From contig CM044310.1 of the NCBI GenBank assembly GCA_024291935.2, forward strand, positions 80,784,713 through 80,848,712: DNA of 64,000 nt, written 5' to 3'. Both the position numbers and the translations under genes were made by a program. This DNA is from Okapia johnstoni (Eukaryota; Chordata; Mammalia; Artiodactyla; Giraffidae). The notes beneath the pieces are model-generated. The model did no database searches, was not told the DNA's origin, and saw nothing but the letters and a program-made list of their open reading frames with translations. Within the stretch, counting starts at the first letter, position 1, and each line of letters begins with the position of its first letter. Positions 11,090 to 21,168 of the stretch are shown piece by piece.

Positions 11090-11275
11090 GTCTTTCCAGC
11101 TGCAAATTAGAATCACCTAGGGAGCCTGAAAATGTACTGATGCCCAGGTTTCCACCCCCAGAGGTTCCAGTTTCATGGGTCTGAGCTGGAGACTGGACAT
11201 CAATATTTTTAAAAGCTCTCTGGGTGATTCCAATGAGCGCCCAGGATTGAGACCCATCAATTTCATGTTTCCAGC
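11090..11275 (+). mobile_element. MER5-type hAT-Charlie relic
   Basis: Diagnostic order: ttagaatcacctagggagcc, gatgcccaggtttccacccc, ggtctgagctggagactgga, then tgggtgattccaatgagc. This is the non-autonomous MER5 DNA transposon. Confidence 0.65.
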
Positions 11276-11324
11276 GGGCCAGGGACTGTGTAAAGAGATA
11301 GACACAGAGTCATAGGAACTTGAA

Positions 11325-11465
11325 TGGGGTAAATATTTTTAATCCCCATTTTATAGACAGGGATATTATGCCCAGAAAAATTTAGTAACTCATGTAAGAT
11401 CACTCAGCTAATAAGTAGTGATGGCAGGTTTTTAGGATTATGTCCTCCAAAGTGCAGGAGTGATG
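11325..11465 (-). mobile_element. MIR-type SINE relic
   Basis: Antisense MIR: aatccccattttatagacag, then agtaactcatgtaagatcac and tcagctaataagtagtg. Confidence 0.6.
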
Positions 11466-11644
11466 TAGGTACAGGATGGTTGAATTGTTTGAGATGTGAA
11501 GATCAGAGAAGAGACAGCATGAAAACTGATGGGAGAAATGGGCAAGCAGCAGTGTTTTCCTTTCTTAGAGACAGGTGAGAGGACACACCTCTCTGTCTGT
11601 GAATAGGCACACACCTAGGGCAATGAGCACACATACCATGCCTT

Positions 11645-11716
11645 TTTGTTGCTGTTGTTGTTGTTCAGTCACTAAGTTGTGTCTGACTCTTTGCAACCTC
11701 ATGGACTGCACAGCAC
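11645..11716 (-). mobile_element. BovB/Bov-tA 3' tail fragment
   Basis: Reverse of the tail: gttgttgttgttcagtcact, tgtctgactctttgcaacct, catggactgcacagcac. Only about 70 bp is present, so this is a strongly 5'-truncated insertion. Confidence 0.8.
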
Positions 11717-12149
11717 AAAGCAAAAGATCGTACCTGATTTCTATGAAGAACAGCTTACCCAAGAACTTGAGAAATGCCTGAAGAAAAACCTCAGTGTCCT
11801 CCATCTCTCTTTCCAAGAGACCTGATATTTGTCAAATTGATATACTTTCCTTTCTCTGCCATATAGAGGAGGAAGTCACACAGGAGATTAGACTCTCCCT
11901 GGCACTGGCTAAACACCTTGCTTTTTGTCTTATTATATTTGTGTTCAGTGCTTTTCACTAGTATTTCTTCCCCACTGGTCTCCCTGTTATGATATGCTGG
12001 CTGAATGAGTGTGCATATGTTTTAGAAACACCTGGGCTGTGGATGTGGGGGCTGAGAAGAAAACAGACACGAGTTATTGTTTTGCTCATCTTTGTATTCC
12101 TCTTGTTCCGCGTGCCAAGAAGCACCTCTCGGGGGTAGGTCAGCAGTTT
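11717..12149. other. Unassigned non-coding sequence
   Basis: Nothing recognised. The region leads into an L2 3' end at about 12150. Confidence 0.45.
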
Positions 12150-12242
12150 TAGAATCTGCTTTGTTTACTGATATATCTCCTGTATTGTGCCTGGCACATA
12201 GTAGGTGTTCAATAAATATATCTGAATGAATGAATAAATAAT
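12150..12242 (+). mobile_element. L2 LINE 3' terminus
   Basis: Contains gtgcctggcacatagtaggt, then gttcaataaatat and tgaatgaatgaataaata, the terminal motif of L2. Confidence 0.65.
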
Positions 12243-12459
12243 GAAGTGCAAGGAAAACAGAAAGTCATAGAATCACCAACTCAGGGCTAAGAACATCAGA
12301 AGACATGAGAAACAAATTCTCCTAAGACTTCTCCAGTACAATGGTACCAAGTTAAAGTGGGATACAGCATTGTCTGAAATGTCCCATATTTTATCTCCCA
12401 TCACTTCCCACATCCACTTTCAAGTGAGATGGATTAGTGTTGTGGATCATTGTGATTCA

Positions 12460-12615
12460 ATATCTTTGTGTGTAGCAAGAAAATAATACCTCTCTTAAAG
12501 AGTTTTGGGAGAATTAAAAGAAGTAACACATATAAATTGCCTATAATAATGCTCAATGAATGCACTGGACCTCATAAGTGCTTAATGAATTGAAGTTAAT
12601 AATTATTATCAAGAA
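12460..12615 (+). mobile_element. MIR-type SINE relic
   Basis: Late part of a sense MIR: aataatacctctcttaaaga, then cataagtgcttaatgaattg. The 5' half is not identifiable. Confidence 0.45.
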
Positions 12616-12989
12616 GTAAGGTGTAACATGTCCCCTTGACCTTGCATACTAGGGATGGTTAATATAGGAACTTTTGCTTAGTTATCTGTGTTCTTCGAAG
12701 TCCTCTTACTCCCATTTACCATTCATTTCTTTTCCCACTACCCATATTGAAAACCTACTTAGCCAGACTCTGAGCTAGATTCTGAAGATGGGGTGTTCTT
12801 CAATACAAGGCAGAGTGTTCCAGTACACTTGATGCTTCCTGCAGCGATGACAGCCCACGTCCCAGAAGCCTCCCTTGTAGATGCTCCCACTTCTTTCTGG
12901 CCAGGGGAAGACCTGGCCTTTTGTCACACAGTCTATAATGTCAGTAACTTGACTTAGCTTGATTGGTGGCATCTACAATGGAGGAGCTG
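12616..12989. other. Unassigned non-coding sequence
   Basis: No gene or repeat recognised; a 65-codon minus ORF looks random. Confidence 0.45.
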
Positions 12990-13330
12990 GAGAGCCACTG
13001 TGGAGTGCTCTTTCCTTATAACTTTGTTTGGCTCACTCCTCTTTACTCAGAATGCCACACAAATGGTGCTTCCCAGGGAAGAATTTCTGCATTCCCAATC
13101 CACTCTACCCCATCGCTCCACGTTACATCAGCTGTTCTATTTCCTTTATAGCATTCCTTCAAACATTATTTGGTTCATAAAGCCTTTTATTTGTTTATAG
13201 TCTATCTCCCCTCCTAGAATATAACCTCCATGAGGTCAGGGATGATATGTGCCCTTTTAATAGTTGGTACCATTGCACTTAGAATGGGGACTGGCATATC
13301 ATCATTATTTGCTTCATGTTTGTGATTGAC
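12990..13330 (+). mobile_element. L2 LINE 3' region relic
   Basis: Ordered L2 landmarks: ttcccagggaagaatttctg, tatctcccctcctagaatat, acctccatgaggtcaggg, and the tail gcacttagaatggggactgg. Confidence 0.6.
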
Positions 13331-13404
13331 TGTCTCCAGACTCCCAGAGGTTCCTTTGGGCATCTCCCAGAGCTTCTGGAAGGTAGAATTTTCTATTGAA
13401 GGTT

Positions 13405-14060
13405 GATATGGGATTCATCTGACAATAGAGTCAAAGAAAGCAGCCATAACCAATGGAGTTGACAGTGTCCTTTTAAGAGCTGGCATGGAACATTTGATAA
13501 AAATACAGTGAGAGATCAGAGCACAATGAATCATATTTAGGAGGAAATCTCTTTTGAAAAGCCCAGGGTAGGTCATGTTTTTTTCATGCTTGTCAACTTG
13601 GCTGAATAATTTGCTTAAAATAAATGGACGAGAATGGTAAGTTGCTATGTAAGGGAAATGAAACAAACTCCTGGCTTCGTGTGCCGCACGTCTCAGCTTC
13701 TGAAGGGTCTGGCTTGGGTGGTGGTGAGCTTTGTGGGTGGGGAGGTGGCTCATGCATTTAGACAGGTTTAATGTCTTCTTGGCTTTAGCAGAAGATTTCT
13801 GGGGCATCAGCATATTAGCCAATTTCCAATGCAAACAGATTTGATCCATCACTGATGTTACAAAAAAAAGCCCTACCTCTCAGATCTGTCAGGTTCTCAA
13901 ACATGAGCCAAATGAGTTAATATCTTCTCATTGTTGTCTTTATTAAGCCTTTGTTAAGCCAATCTTGAATAATGATGTGTCTCTGTCAGGGCTTTTAATA
14001 AAGTAAGTGTTCCTTTATATAACTTCTCCAGGGGGAATGCTGTGGCTTTAAAACACGGGG
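13405..14060. promoter_or_regulatory. Candidate conserved non-coding block
   Basis: Repeat-free and moderately AT-rich, with ggctgaataatttgcttaaa, cacaatgaatcatatttagg, gagttaatatcttctcattg, and preserved CpGs in gtgtgccgcacgtctc. The minus ORF of 145 codons across 13415-13852 has no recognisable domain and is taken as chance. Confidence 0.3.
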
Positions 14061-14544
14061 AGCCACAATGTCCAAAATGTAAGCAACAAGGCTAACCCCT
14101 AGTGTTGGACCTGGGATTTTAGCAGTAGACCAGGGAACGGCTCAGTATTTGTGGCACAGGCTCTGGAGGCAATATGTACAGGAAGCTAGAGTTGGATGTC
14201 CTTCAGGCTATAGATGGGAGGATGGATACTCTGGTGACTGGGACAATGCAGGCTTAGTGCCAGTCTTAGCACCGTGGGAGGTTCAGGTTGTGACTCAGTG
14301 CCAAAGACATGGCAGAGGGACAAATGGGGAAAAACCACATGGACTGGCCTAGTTCTCCTTGCCTCCACCTGTCTACAAATAGGGATGCAAATTTCTGGGA
14401 AACCCACGTTTGGCTTATTGGCAATTCACAGCTTGCACACCAGGCCCAACCTGGACAGAACCCAGTTTCCAAAATTGTCCCTCCTTCTTCCTTTTATCAG
14501 AACCCACTTGCTATTGTAAAGGGCTAACTAACAGATAAACGAAT
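14061..14544. other. Unassigned non-coding sequence
   Basis: GC-richer than the preceding block. Six overlapping short ORFs on both strands in this interval are mutually incompatible and carry no motif. Confidence 0.45.
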
Positions 14545-15092
14545 TCAACCTTACCTTTTTGTTGTAGGTAGCTCATAAGATGGCCTCAGGGATTTTTGCC
14601 TCCTGGTAGTCACAGCCTGTGTAAACCTGTCCCCTTCTAACCACTAGAATACTTCAATATTAAGGGAATGCCACTTCTGTGATTAGGTTAGAAATGATTA
14701 CTGTACATCTTGCTAGCAGACCCTCTCTATTGCTTTCTCAGCTTGCTCGCTCCTGGTGAAGCCAGAAGTCAGGATGGAGAGGCCCTTGTGGCAAGAACTG
14801 AGGCCAGCCTCTGGATAACAGCCAACAGGAAACAGGAAACCACAAAGAATTGAATCCTGCCCCCAGCAAAGGTGTGAGTTTAGAAGTAAATCCTTCCCAG
14901 ATGAGCTTTCAGATGAGACCTCAACCCTGGCTGATATGTAGGTTATAGTCTTGTGAGACACCAGATGTAGAAGACTCAGCTAAGCTGTGTCTAGATTTCT
15001 GACCCACAGAAACTGTGAGATGATAAATGTGTTGTCGTTTTAAGCCACTGAATTTGTGATTATTTGTTCATCAATAGAGAACTTGCATGACT
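14545..15092 (+). mobile_element. LTR-like ancient element (MaLR/ERVL type, tentative)
   Basis: The right part has the hallmark order acccacagaaactgtgagat, gataaatgtgttgtcgtttt, aagccactgaatttgtg, ending near atcaatagagaacttgcatg. The left part (agaccctctctattgctttc) agrees with the same class. A relic of the same type lies at 23105-23585. No coding part remains. Confidence 0.45.
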
Positions 15093-15537
15093 GACAAAGG
15101 CTTAGCGGGCTATGTATTCCAGACAGGACACATATCCATGGGCTCCATCACAGTAAAGCCAAAGAACCACATCTCTGATGGTGAGACTTGGTGGTGGGCA
15201 GGATGGGAAATCCATGGGGTATTAGCTGGAAGAGATTTTGGGAAGTTTCTGGAGCTTGTTTCTGATTTGTCAAAAGACTAACACTTCACTCAGTTGCAAG
15301 GAACCATGGAATCTTAGTTTTTCCTTCTAAAGAAAACCTCTCAAGTCCTAGCCATCCTGTCCCAGTGGGGCTGGCATGATTTGCCTTCTTGGGTTTTCAT
15401 GCTGACAAGAGTTTTAATGATTTCCCACCCAATTGCTTGGCAAATACTAATTCATGACCTCCCGTGCTCTTTTAACAATTAATTAATACTTCTCATTCTT
15501 TAAAATGGGAGGCATGCTCCGGCCAAGGCATGTGCCA
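15093..15537. other. Unassigned non-coding sequence
   Basis: Contains a short AT-rich stretch at about 15425-15500 (ttaacaattaattaatactt) but otherwise nothing recognised. Confidence 0.45.
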
Positions 15538-15755
15538 AGAGCAGTTAAGAGCATGGTCTTAAGAGCTTCAGTTATGCTTCTCCCACGGTTAGCTGAGTGA
15601 GATGAGCTCTCTGTGTCTCAGTGTCCTCATTGCAAAATAGAATTAAAATCATACCTATCTCCATATCGTCGTCATAAAGATTAAATGTAAATCCCTTAGA
15701 GTACTCAGTGAAAATTAAGGAGTAGGTACTCAGTAAGTGTTAGAGGTTATCATGG
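15538..15755 (+). mobile_element. MIR-type SINE relic, near full length
   Basis: Sense MIR from agcagttaagagcatggtct through gtctcagtgtcctcattgc and aaagattaaatgtaaatccc to gtactcagtaagtgttagag. Confidence 0.65.
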
Positions 15756-16114
15756 CTCTAACAAATTCTCCCCTTTAATGCTTGCCTGGCCCTTAGGCTC
15801 TGACAATAGAGTGCAGATCCCACACCTAGAGGTGATCCTTGTCTCAAAGTTATATATAGCTTGTTCACAGAGGTGAGGATGCACCTGTGTCCCAGGGTAA
15901 CTGCCTGTTTTCAAAACAGCCCACTATCCACCTCCAGGTATTCAGGGGAAAGCAGGACACCATGCCAGCTCTGCCCATCACTCCTGTGACTTGAGTGGAT
16001 CAACTCTCCTTTCTGGACGTCGGTTTCCTCATCTGCTGGATAGGACTAAATGCAGCTCACTATTCCACCAAGGATGGTGGTGAAAGCTCAAGGGATGGGA
16101 ATTTGAGCTGGACT
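15756..16114. other. Unassigned non-coding sequence
   Basis: No gene seen. A weak MIR-like stretch (ttggtttcctcatctgctgg type) is present near 16015-16050. Confidence 0.4.
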
Positions 16115-16223
16115 AACCCACTCTAGTATTCTTGCCTGGGAAATTCCATGGACAGAGGAGCCTGGAGGGCTATGGTCCATGGGATCTCACAAAGGGTCAG
16201 ACAACTTGGCAACTGGGCATGCA
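16115..16223 (+). mobile_element. 5'-truncated Bov-tA SINE
   Basis: Starts in mid-element at aacccactctagtattcttg and carries ccatggacagaggagcctgg. The tRNA-like head is absent. Confidence 0.88.
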
Positions 16224-17164
16224 AGAGACTTTCTGAGACTCTAAAATGAAGTTAGAAAGCAAAATTGGAGAATGAAGCTGAAGGTCAGGGGAGACTCCAA
16301 GGAGGAGAAGGCAGGAAGAATGAAAGAAAATTTCCAGGCTGTACAAGTCCCAGGTTTCTCATGCCAGCCCTCCAGAGCAAGTGGTGGTGGCTCCATCTCC
16401 CTGCAGGACAGTAGATGCTTGAGGCTGAGTCTGTGTCCTACCCATTTCTTTGCTGGAATACAGGAGGCACTTGGCTAATGTTTGAGTGGATGTCCCGGTG
16501 AGTGAGCGAGATGATATGTTTTCTAAGTGCCAGTGGCCCACACATGACAAATGTGTTCCTTGGAAGCTTAGAGACTCCTGAGAAATAAAGGCCTGGCCTA
16601 TGGGCCTTCTGGCCTGGACTTGGCTTTATTCCTTCCCCGCTGAGGCCACATCATGATTTTCATTCCAGTAGCAAGCCTGTTTATGTCAGAGGCCCAGGTC
16701 CAAAGGGGCAGTGGGTGGCCCAGGCATATTCATCCAGGCCTGCTCCTGGAGGGGGAGAAATGGAGCAGTCAGGTGCCCAGAATGCCAAGGCCATTCTCAG
16801 GCTAACTCAAGGTAAGTTATTGGGTGGACATGCTGGTGGTTTCATCTGCTTCAACATGTCACTCAAGAGCCAGTATGTAAGAACCTGGGGTTTCCAGGTG
16901 ATAGTTCAAAGTCAGAGGGAAGGGTTCCCTAAATTGATGCCCGACAGTCCCTTTGGTGCCTGTGGGGGTCTGAGGCAAATGGCCTATGATTTTGCCCCCG
17001 CCATGGTCACACCGATTACTGCCACCTAAGGGTCCTGGGAGGGCAGAGTATGGCTGATCCATCTGTGTCCTTGGTGCCTGGGCCTGGGGGTAAGTCAGTG
17101 CTAAATGAGGAAATAAACTCATGAATGAATGCACAGAGGAGTGCAGAGGAGAAAATTCAGATAT
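16224..17164. other. Unassigned non-coding sequence
   Basis: No family recognised. The minus ORF of 201 codons at 16859-17464 passes through a MIR and shows no domain; it is a chance ORF in GC-rich sequence. Confidence 0.45.
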
Positions 17165-17292
17165 TCTGGAAAGGGCACCAGTGTGGAAGCTGAGAGTCCC
17201 TTTCTCCCGTGTGACCCTGGGCCAATCACTTCCCTTCCTCTGATCCTTAGTTTCATCCTCTGCAGAGAAGCGAGCCAGCCTAGACTGGATTA
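17165..17292 (+). mobile_element. MIR-type SINE relic
   Basis: Sense MIR: gtgtgaccctgggccaatca, cttcccttcctctgatcctt, then agtttcatcctctgcagaga. Confidence 0.55.
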
Positions 17293-17551
17293 CCCCTTCA
17301 GGTCCCGAATGTGATTTTTGGCCAGCACTGGATTTCAAAAAATATGAAACTTGCATGTCTTTAGGCAGGGCACACACACTGCCCAGCTGTCCACAGGAGA
17401 GGCTTTCCCCAGTACTTAATGGTTGTTTTACACACTTATGTGAAATGCTGGCCTCCAAGGACATCTGAGTTTGTTACCTCCAGATGTGAGTCCTCTGGGA
17501 GCATTTTGGCTTTGTCATGCTAGAATTCTATTAAAGCAAGAGGCAAAATAA

Positions 17552-17652
17552 ATGGAGTGAAAGAGAAGAAAAAGGGCAGAGGGAGGGGAAGAGAGAGAGA
17601 AGAAACAGGAGAAGGTGAGGGAGGAGGAGAAGAGTGAAGTGGAGAGAGAGGT
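17552..17652. repeat. Purine-rich (GA)n-like tract
   Basis: About 100 bp almost entirely A and G on this strand, with imperfect gaga, gaagaa and gggagg units. Confidence 0.85.
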
Positions 17653-18024
17653 CACCTAGGAAGGAAAGCTCCATTCAAGATTTATCCCAACATGTCCCTT
17701 TGGTGAAAACAACAATAAAAACAAACACAAAACCATGGCTACCTTTGAAGGAAACAGCATCAGAGGAAAGAAGAAAACTCTGGCCTGGGGGAGACCTCCA
17801 TTGCTCAGGGGAACTGACTACAGGCTGGGTCTGGGGATCAACTCATCTCTCTTCCATAAGGACTCCGTCTCCTTTGAGGAGCAGGAAAGCCCTCAGATTT
17901 GACTAACCTTGAGAAATGGCATAGACCTTGCCTCTGGGGCTCCTCATGGCCCTGGGGTCCAGGCTGTTTCTAGAGCCAAACCCAGGAGGAGCCCAGGGCT
18001 GGGAAGGGCAGGGACCAGAAGTTC
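17653..18024. other. Unassigned non-coding sequence
   Basis: GC-richer sequence, one 90-codon ORF without a motif. Confidence 0.45.
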
Positions 18025-18200
18025 TGCAACCCTGGCCATGGTCCTGAATTATTAATGTTCATTTCAGTTATCCTTCGGTTCAGCAGAAATATGACAAAGC
18101 AATCTCAGATAATAAAATCACCCACACTTTATGCTGTTCACAGCAGGCTTGCAGGGGCAAATTCTGCCCCCACCTTCACAGTGTTGATTGAGTTACACGT
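18025..18200. promoter_or_regulatory. Small candidate conserved non-coding element
   Basis: Repeat-free stretch with tgaattattaatgttcattt, agcaatctcagataataaaa and actttatgctgttcacagc. Similar in texture to the other candidates but short. Confidence 0.25.
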
Positions 18201-18663
18201 TTCTGGGTGAGGGTGTGACTCTCCTTGTGTTATTGATTATTGTGTAGAACATAGATTAGAGTGACCTGAAGACTTTCCTTTCAGCAGGTCAGTGACTGTT
18301 CATGGTCAGCCAGTAGAAGAGGAACATTTACAGAAGCAACTTTCACTCCAAAGAGGGTTTCTTGGGGGTGTTAGCAGGCCAGGCAGCCCTGGTCTAGCCT
18401 GGAAAGACTTCAATCTTCTCCCTGATCCTCCCTCTCAATCTACTGCCACTGGACCCTCATACTTTGAATCGTGCCCTTTTACAGCATCTCAGAACTCAGC
18501 ACTTTTACAGAAGAAGGAACTTGCCCAGGGTTACATTGCTTCATTTTTATTTCTTCCCTTCTCTCTCTTCTACTATCTCCCCATGACCCTTTGATGTCAG
18601 TTAAAATAAATACAGAATAAAAAAAAAAGAAAGAAAACAGAAAATAAAGTTACCATCATTTAC
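18201..18663. other. Unassigned sequence ending in an A-rich run
   Basis: Nothing recognised up to an A-rich tract at about 18604-18650 (aataaaaaaaaaagaaagaa), immediately left of a SINE. Confidence 0.45.
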
Positions 18664-18673
18664 CCAGAAACAG

Positions 18674-18887
18674 GCTTCCCTGGTGGCTCAGATGGTAAAG
18701 AATCCATCAGCAGTGCAGGAGACCTGGGTTCGATTCCTGTCTTGGGAAGATCCTCTGAAGGAGGGCATGGCAACCCACTCCAAGACTCTTGCCTGGAGAA
18801 TTCCCATGGACAGAGGAGCTTGGTGGGCTACAGTCCTTGGGGTTGCAAAGAGTAGAACACGACTGTGTGACTAAGCACAGCACACAT
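18674..18887 (+). mobile_element. Bov-tA type SINE with TSD
   Basis: Begins gcttccctggtggctcagat, with GGTTCGATTCC as B box, and ends tgtgactaagcacagcac. A perfect 10-bp duplication, ccagaaacag, lies at 18664-18673 and 18888-18897. Confidence 0.97.
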
Positions 18888-18897
18888 CCAGAAACAG

Positions 18898-19506
18898 CAG
18901 AATCGCAAATCAGGTATAGCAGATGTTTGTCAATGGGCAGAATCTGCCACTCAGTCATGGTTTATTTCTTCATGGTGATAAAATCATCTCCTTGGTGACT
19001 GAAAACATCAAATTTAGTTATTACATTTTAAAATTTGTTAATCACATAAAAATCTAAAAGTATGAACCCTTCTGAAATAGAAGATCTGGCTATTCAAGCC
19101 CATGGAGTATCAACTGTCCAATGCTGAAACTTGAGAGTATTTTATTTTTCTCTAGTTCTTTGGACATTGCCAATGTATACAACCTTCTAAAACTGATTAA
19201 CTAGCATATACCACACCCTAAACTCAAAAGGAGGATAGAAGAAGATTTTGGTGGGTTTTGCCATAAATGTAAGTGGAATTCATGTGATACTGTCCCTAGA
19301 GGTGGTTGCCGTCCAAGTGTTATTTCCTTTTGAAATAGTAATAGCTAGTTAACCATTGTTAAGAGATCTAATTTTAAACCTTTATAGGAGATAAAAGTAC
19401 CCTTATTCAAAGAATAAAAATATTTTAAAGGCTGCAGTAGGTCAATATCACCCTGAGAGGGGATGGAGAGTGTCAGGGTTCCCCAGAGAAATAAAACCAA
19501 CAGAAT
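18898..19506. other. Unassigned AT-rich sequence
   Basis: No repeat or ORF of note up to the CA microsatellite. Confidence 0.45.
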
Positions 19507-19545
19507 ACACACAGACACACACAGACACACACACAGACACACACA

Positions 19546-19585
<40 letters not shown>
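19507..19585. repeat. (CA)n microsatellite
   Basis: About 79 bp of CA repeat with regular CAGA interruptions in the left half and a pure CA run in the right half. Length is probably polymorphic. Histidine/threonine-rich ORFs across it are artefacts. Confidence 0.97.
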
Positions 19586-19587
<2 letters not shown>

Positions 19588-19999
19588 CAGATTTGTTATC
19601 AGGAATTGGCATATATGGCTATGCAAGCAGAAAAGTCCCCTGCTCTGCCACCTGCAAGTTGGAGGCCCAGGAAACCTGTTGGTACAGTTTCAGTGCGAGC
19701 TCAGAGGCCTGAGAACAAGAGATGCTTGTAGTGTATGTCTCAGTTCAAGTGCAGGAGGGGATCAAAGCTCAGGTAGCCAGGTAGAGGGTGAATTTGGTTC
19801 TAGTCAGGCCCTCAGTAGATTAGCTGTGGAGAGCCATCTGCTTTACTTAGTCTACCAATTCAAGTGCTAATCTCATCTGGAAACACTCTCATAGACATGT
19901 CCAGATTAATGTCTAGCCAAATATCTAGGCATCTTGAATCCTGGTCAAATTGACACACAAAATTAAACATCATAGACGGTAAGATTAAATTGAAGATGA
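19586..19999. other. Unassigned non-coding sequence
   Basis: Resembles the body of an old MaLR-like or other repeat only weakly; no gene. Confidence 0.4.
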
Positions 20000-20224
20000 G
20001 GGCTTCCCAGGTGGCACTAGTGGTAAAGAACCTGCCTGCCAATGCAGGAGATGTAAAGTGATGCAGGTTCGATCCCTGGGTTGGGAAGATCCCCTGGAGG
20101 AGGGCTTGGCAACCCACTCCAGTATTCTTGCCTGGAGAATCCCTTTGACAGAGGAGCCTGGTGGGCTACAGTCCATGGGGTCGCACAGAGTTGGACATGA
20201 CTGAAGCAACTTAACATGCACACA
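20000..20224 (+). mobile_element. Bov-tA type SINE, 'gcactagtggtaaag' subtype
   Basis: Head reads ggcttcccaggtggcactag and tggtaaagaacctgcctgcc, a distinct subtype also seen at 52843. B box GGTTCGATCCC is intact. Ends actgaagcaacttaacatgc. No clear target-site duplication. Confidence 0.95.
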
Positions 20225-20253
20225 TGGTATGGAACAGACATATATGATCAGTC

Positions 20254-20426
20254 AAGATTCTCTGGGTCAGTCTGATGGTGCTTTGGCCCTGCTGGTGACA
20301 ATGGGTGTGTGCATGCGTGCTCAGTCACTTCAGTCATGTCTAAAGATTCTCTGGGCCAGTCTGATGGTGCTTTGGCCCTGCTGATGACATTGGGTGCATG
20401 CGTGCTCAGTCAGTTCAGTTGTGTCT
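20254..20426. repeat. Tandem duplication of about 89 bp
   Basis: Copy 1 at 20254-20342 and copy 2 at 20343-20426 both begin aagattctctggg and run to tgtct. They differ by a few substitutions and a 4-bp gtgt gain in copy 1. Each includes the left flank and about the first 31 bp of the minus-strand SINE at 20396. Confidence 0.9.
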
Positions 20427-20619
20427 GACTCTTTGTGACCCTATGGACTGTAGCCCATCAAATTCCTCCATCCAAGGGATTCTCCAAACAATAATACTGG
20501 GGTGGGTTGCCATTCCCTCCTCCAGGGGATCTCTCCAACCTGGTGACCAAACCTGTGACTCCTGCATCTCCTGCATTGCAGGCAGATTCTTTACCCACTG
20601 AGCCACCTTAGAAGCCTGG
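20396..20619 (-). mobile_element. Bov-tA type SINE with TSD; edge duplicated
   Basis: Reverse of a full SINE, from catgcgtgctcagtcagttc at the left to ctgagccaccttagaagcct at the right. The flanks tgacattgggt (20385-20395) and tgatattgggt (20620-20630) are an 11-bp target-site duplication with one mismatch. A second copy of its left edge lies at 20311-20342. Confidence 0.94.
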
Positions 20620-20830
20620 TGATATTGGGTAATATTTAGTAATTGTCAGCTATTGGGTAAAGCTATTGAGTAACAGTTGATAGTTGCTTGCTATGCCATT
20701 CATGTTGAATTTTGGGATGTTCTACTTAACAAATCCTGATGGTCTGATCCTGGGATTCCCTCTTCCCTACTTGGGCCATTAGGGCTGAGGACATCTTTGT
20801 GGAGCTGATCTGAGATCCATCATGTCTCTG

Positions 20831-21157
20831 ATCAGGCTTCTCTGATAGCTCAGTTGGTAATGAGCTTGCAATCCACTTGCAATGCAGGAGACCCCAGTTT
20901 GATTCCTGGGTCAGGAAGATCCCCTGGAGAAGGGATAGGCTACCCACTCCAGTATTCTTGGGGTTCCCTTATGGCTCAGCTGGTAAAGAATCTGCCTGTA
21001 AGGTGGGAAACCTGGGTTCGATCCCTGGGTTGGGAAGATCCCCTGAAGAAGGGAAAGGCTACCCACTCCAGTATTTTGGCCTGGAGAATTCCATGGACTG
21101 TACAGTCCATGGGGTCGTAAAGAATCAGATGAGACTGAGTGACTTTCACTTTCACTT
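20831..21157 (+). mobile_element. Dimeric Bov-tA/ART2A-type SINE with TSD
   Basis: First tRNA-like unit from caggcttctctgatagctca, second from ggggttcccttatggctcag at about 20959, and a tail ending gactttcactttcacttt. A perfect 11-bp duplication, tcatgtctctg, flanks it at 20820-20830 and 21158-21168. The 206-codon ORF across it is incidental. Confidence 0.97.
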
Positions 21158-21168
21158 TCATGTCTCTG

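Noticed and set aside
16859..17464. Minus-strand ORF of 201 codons, one of the longest in the window
   Set aside because: It runs through a MIR relic, has no recognisable domain, and overlaps an open plus-strand frame. GC-rich sequence makes such ORFs by chance.
19463..19870. Histidine/threonine-rich ORF
   Set aside because: Caused by the CA microsatellite.
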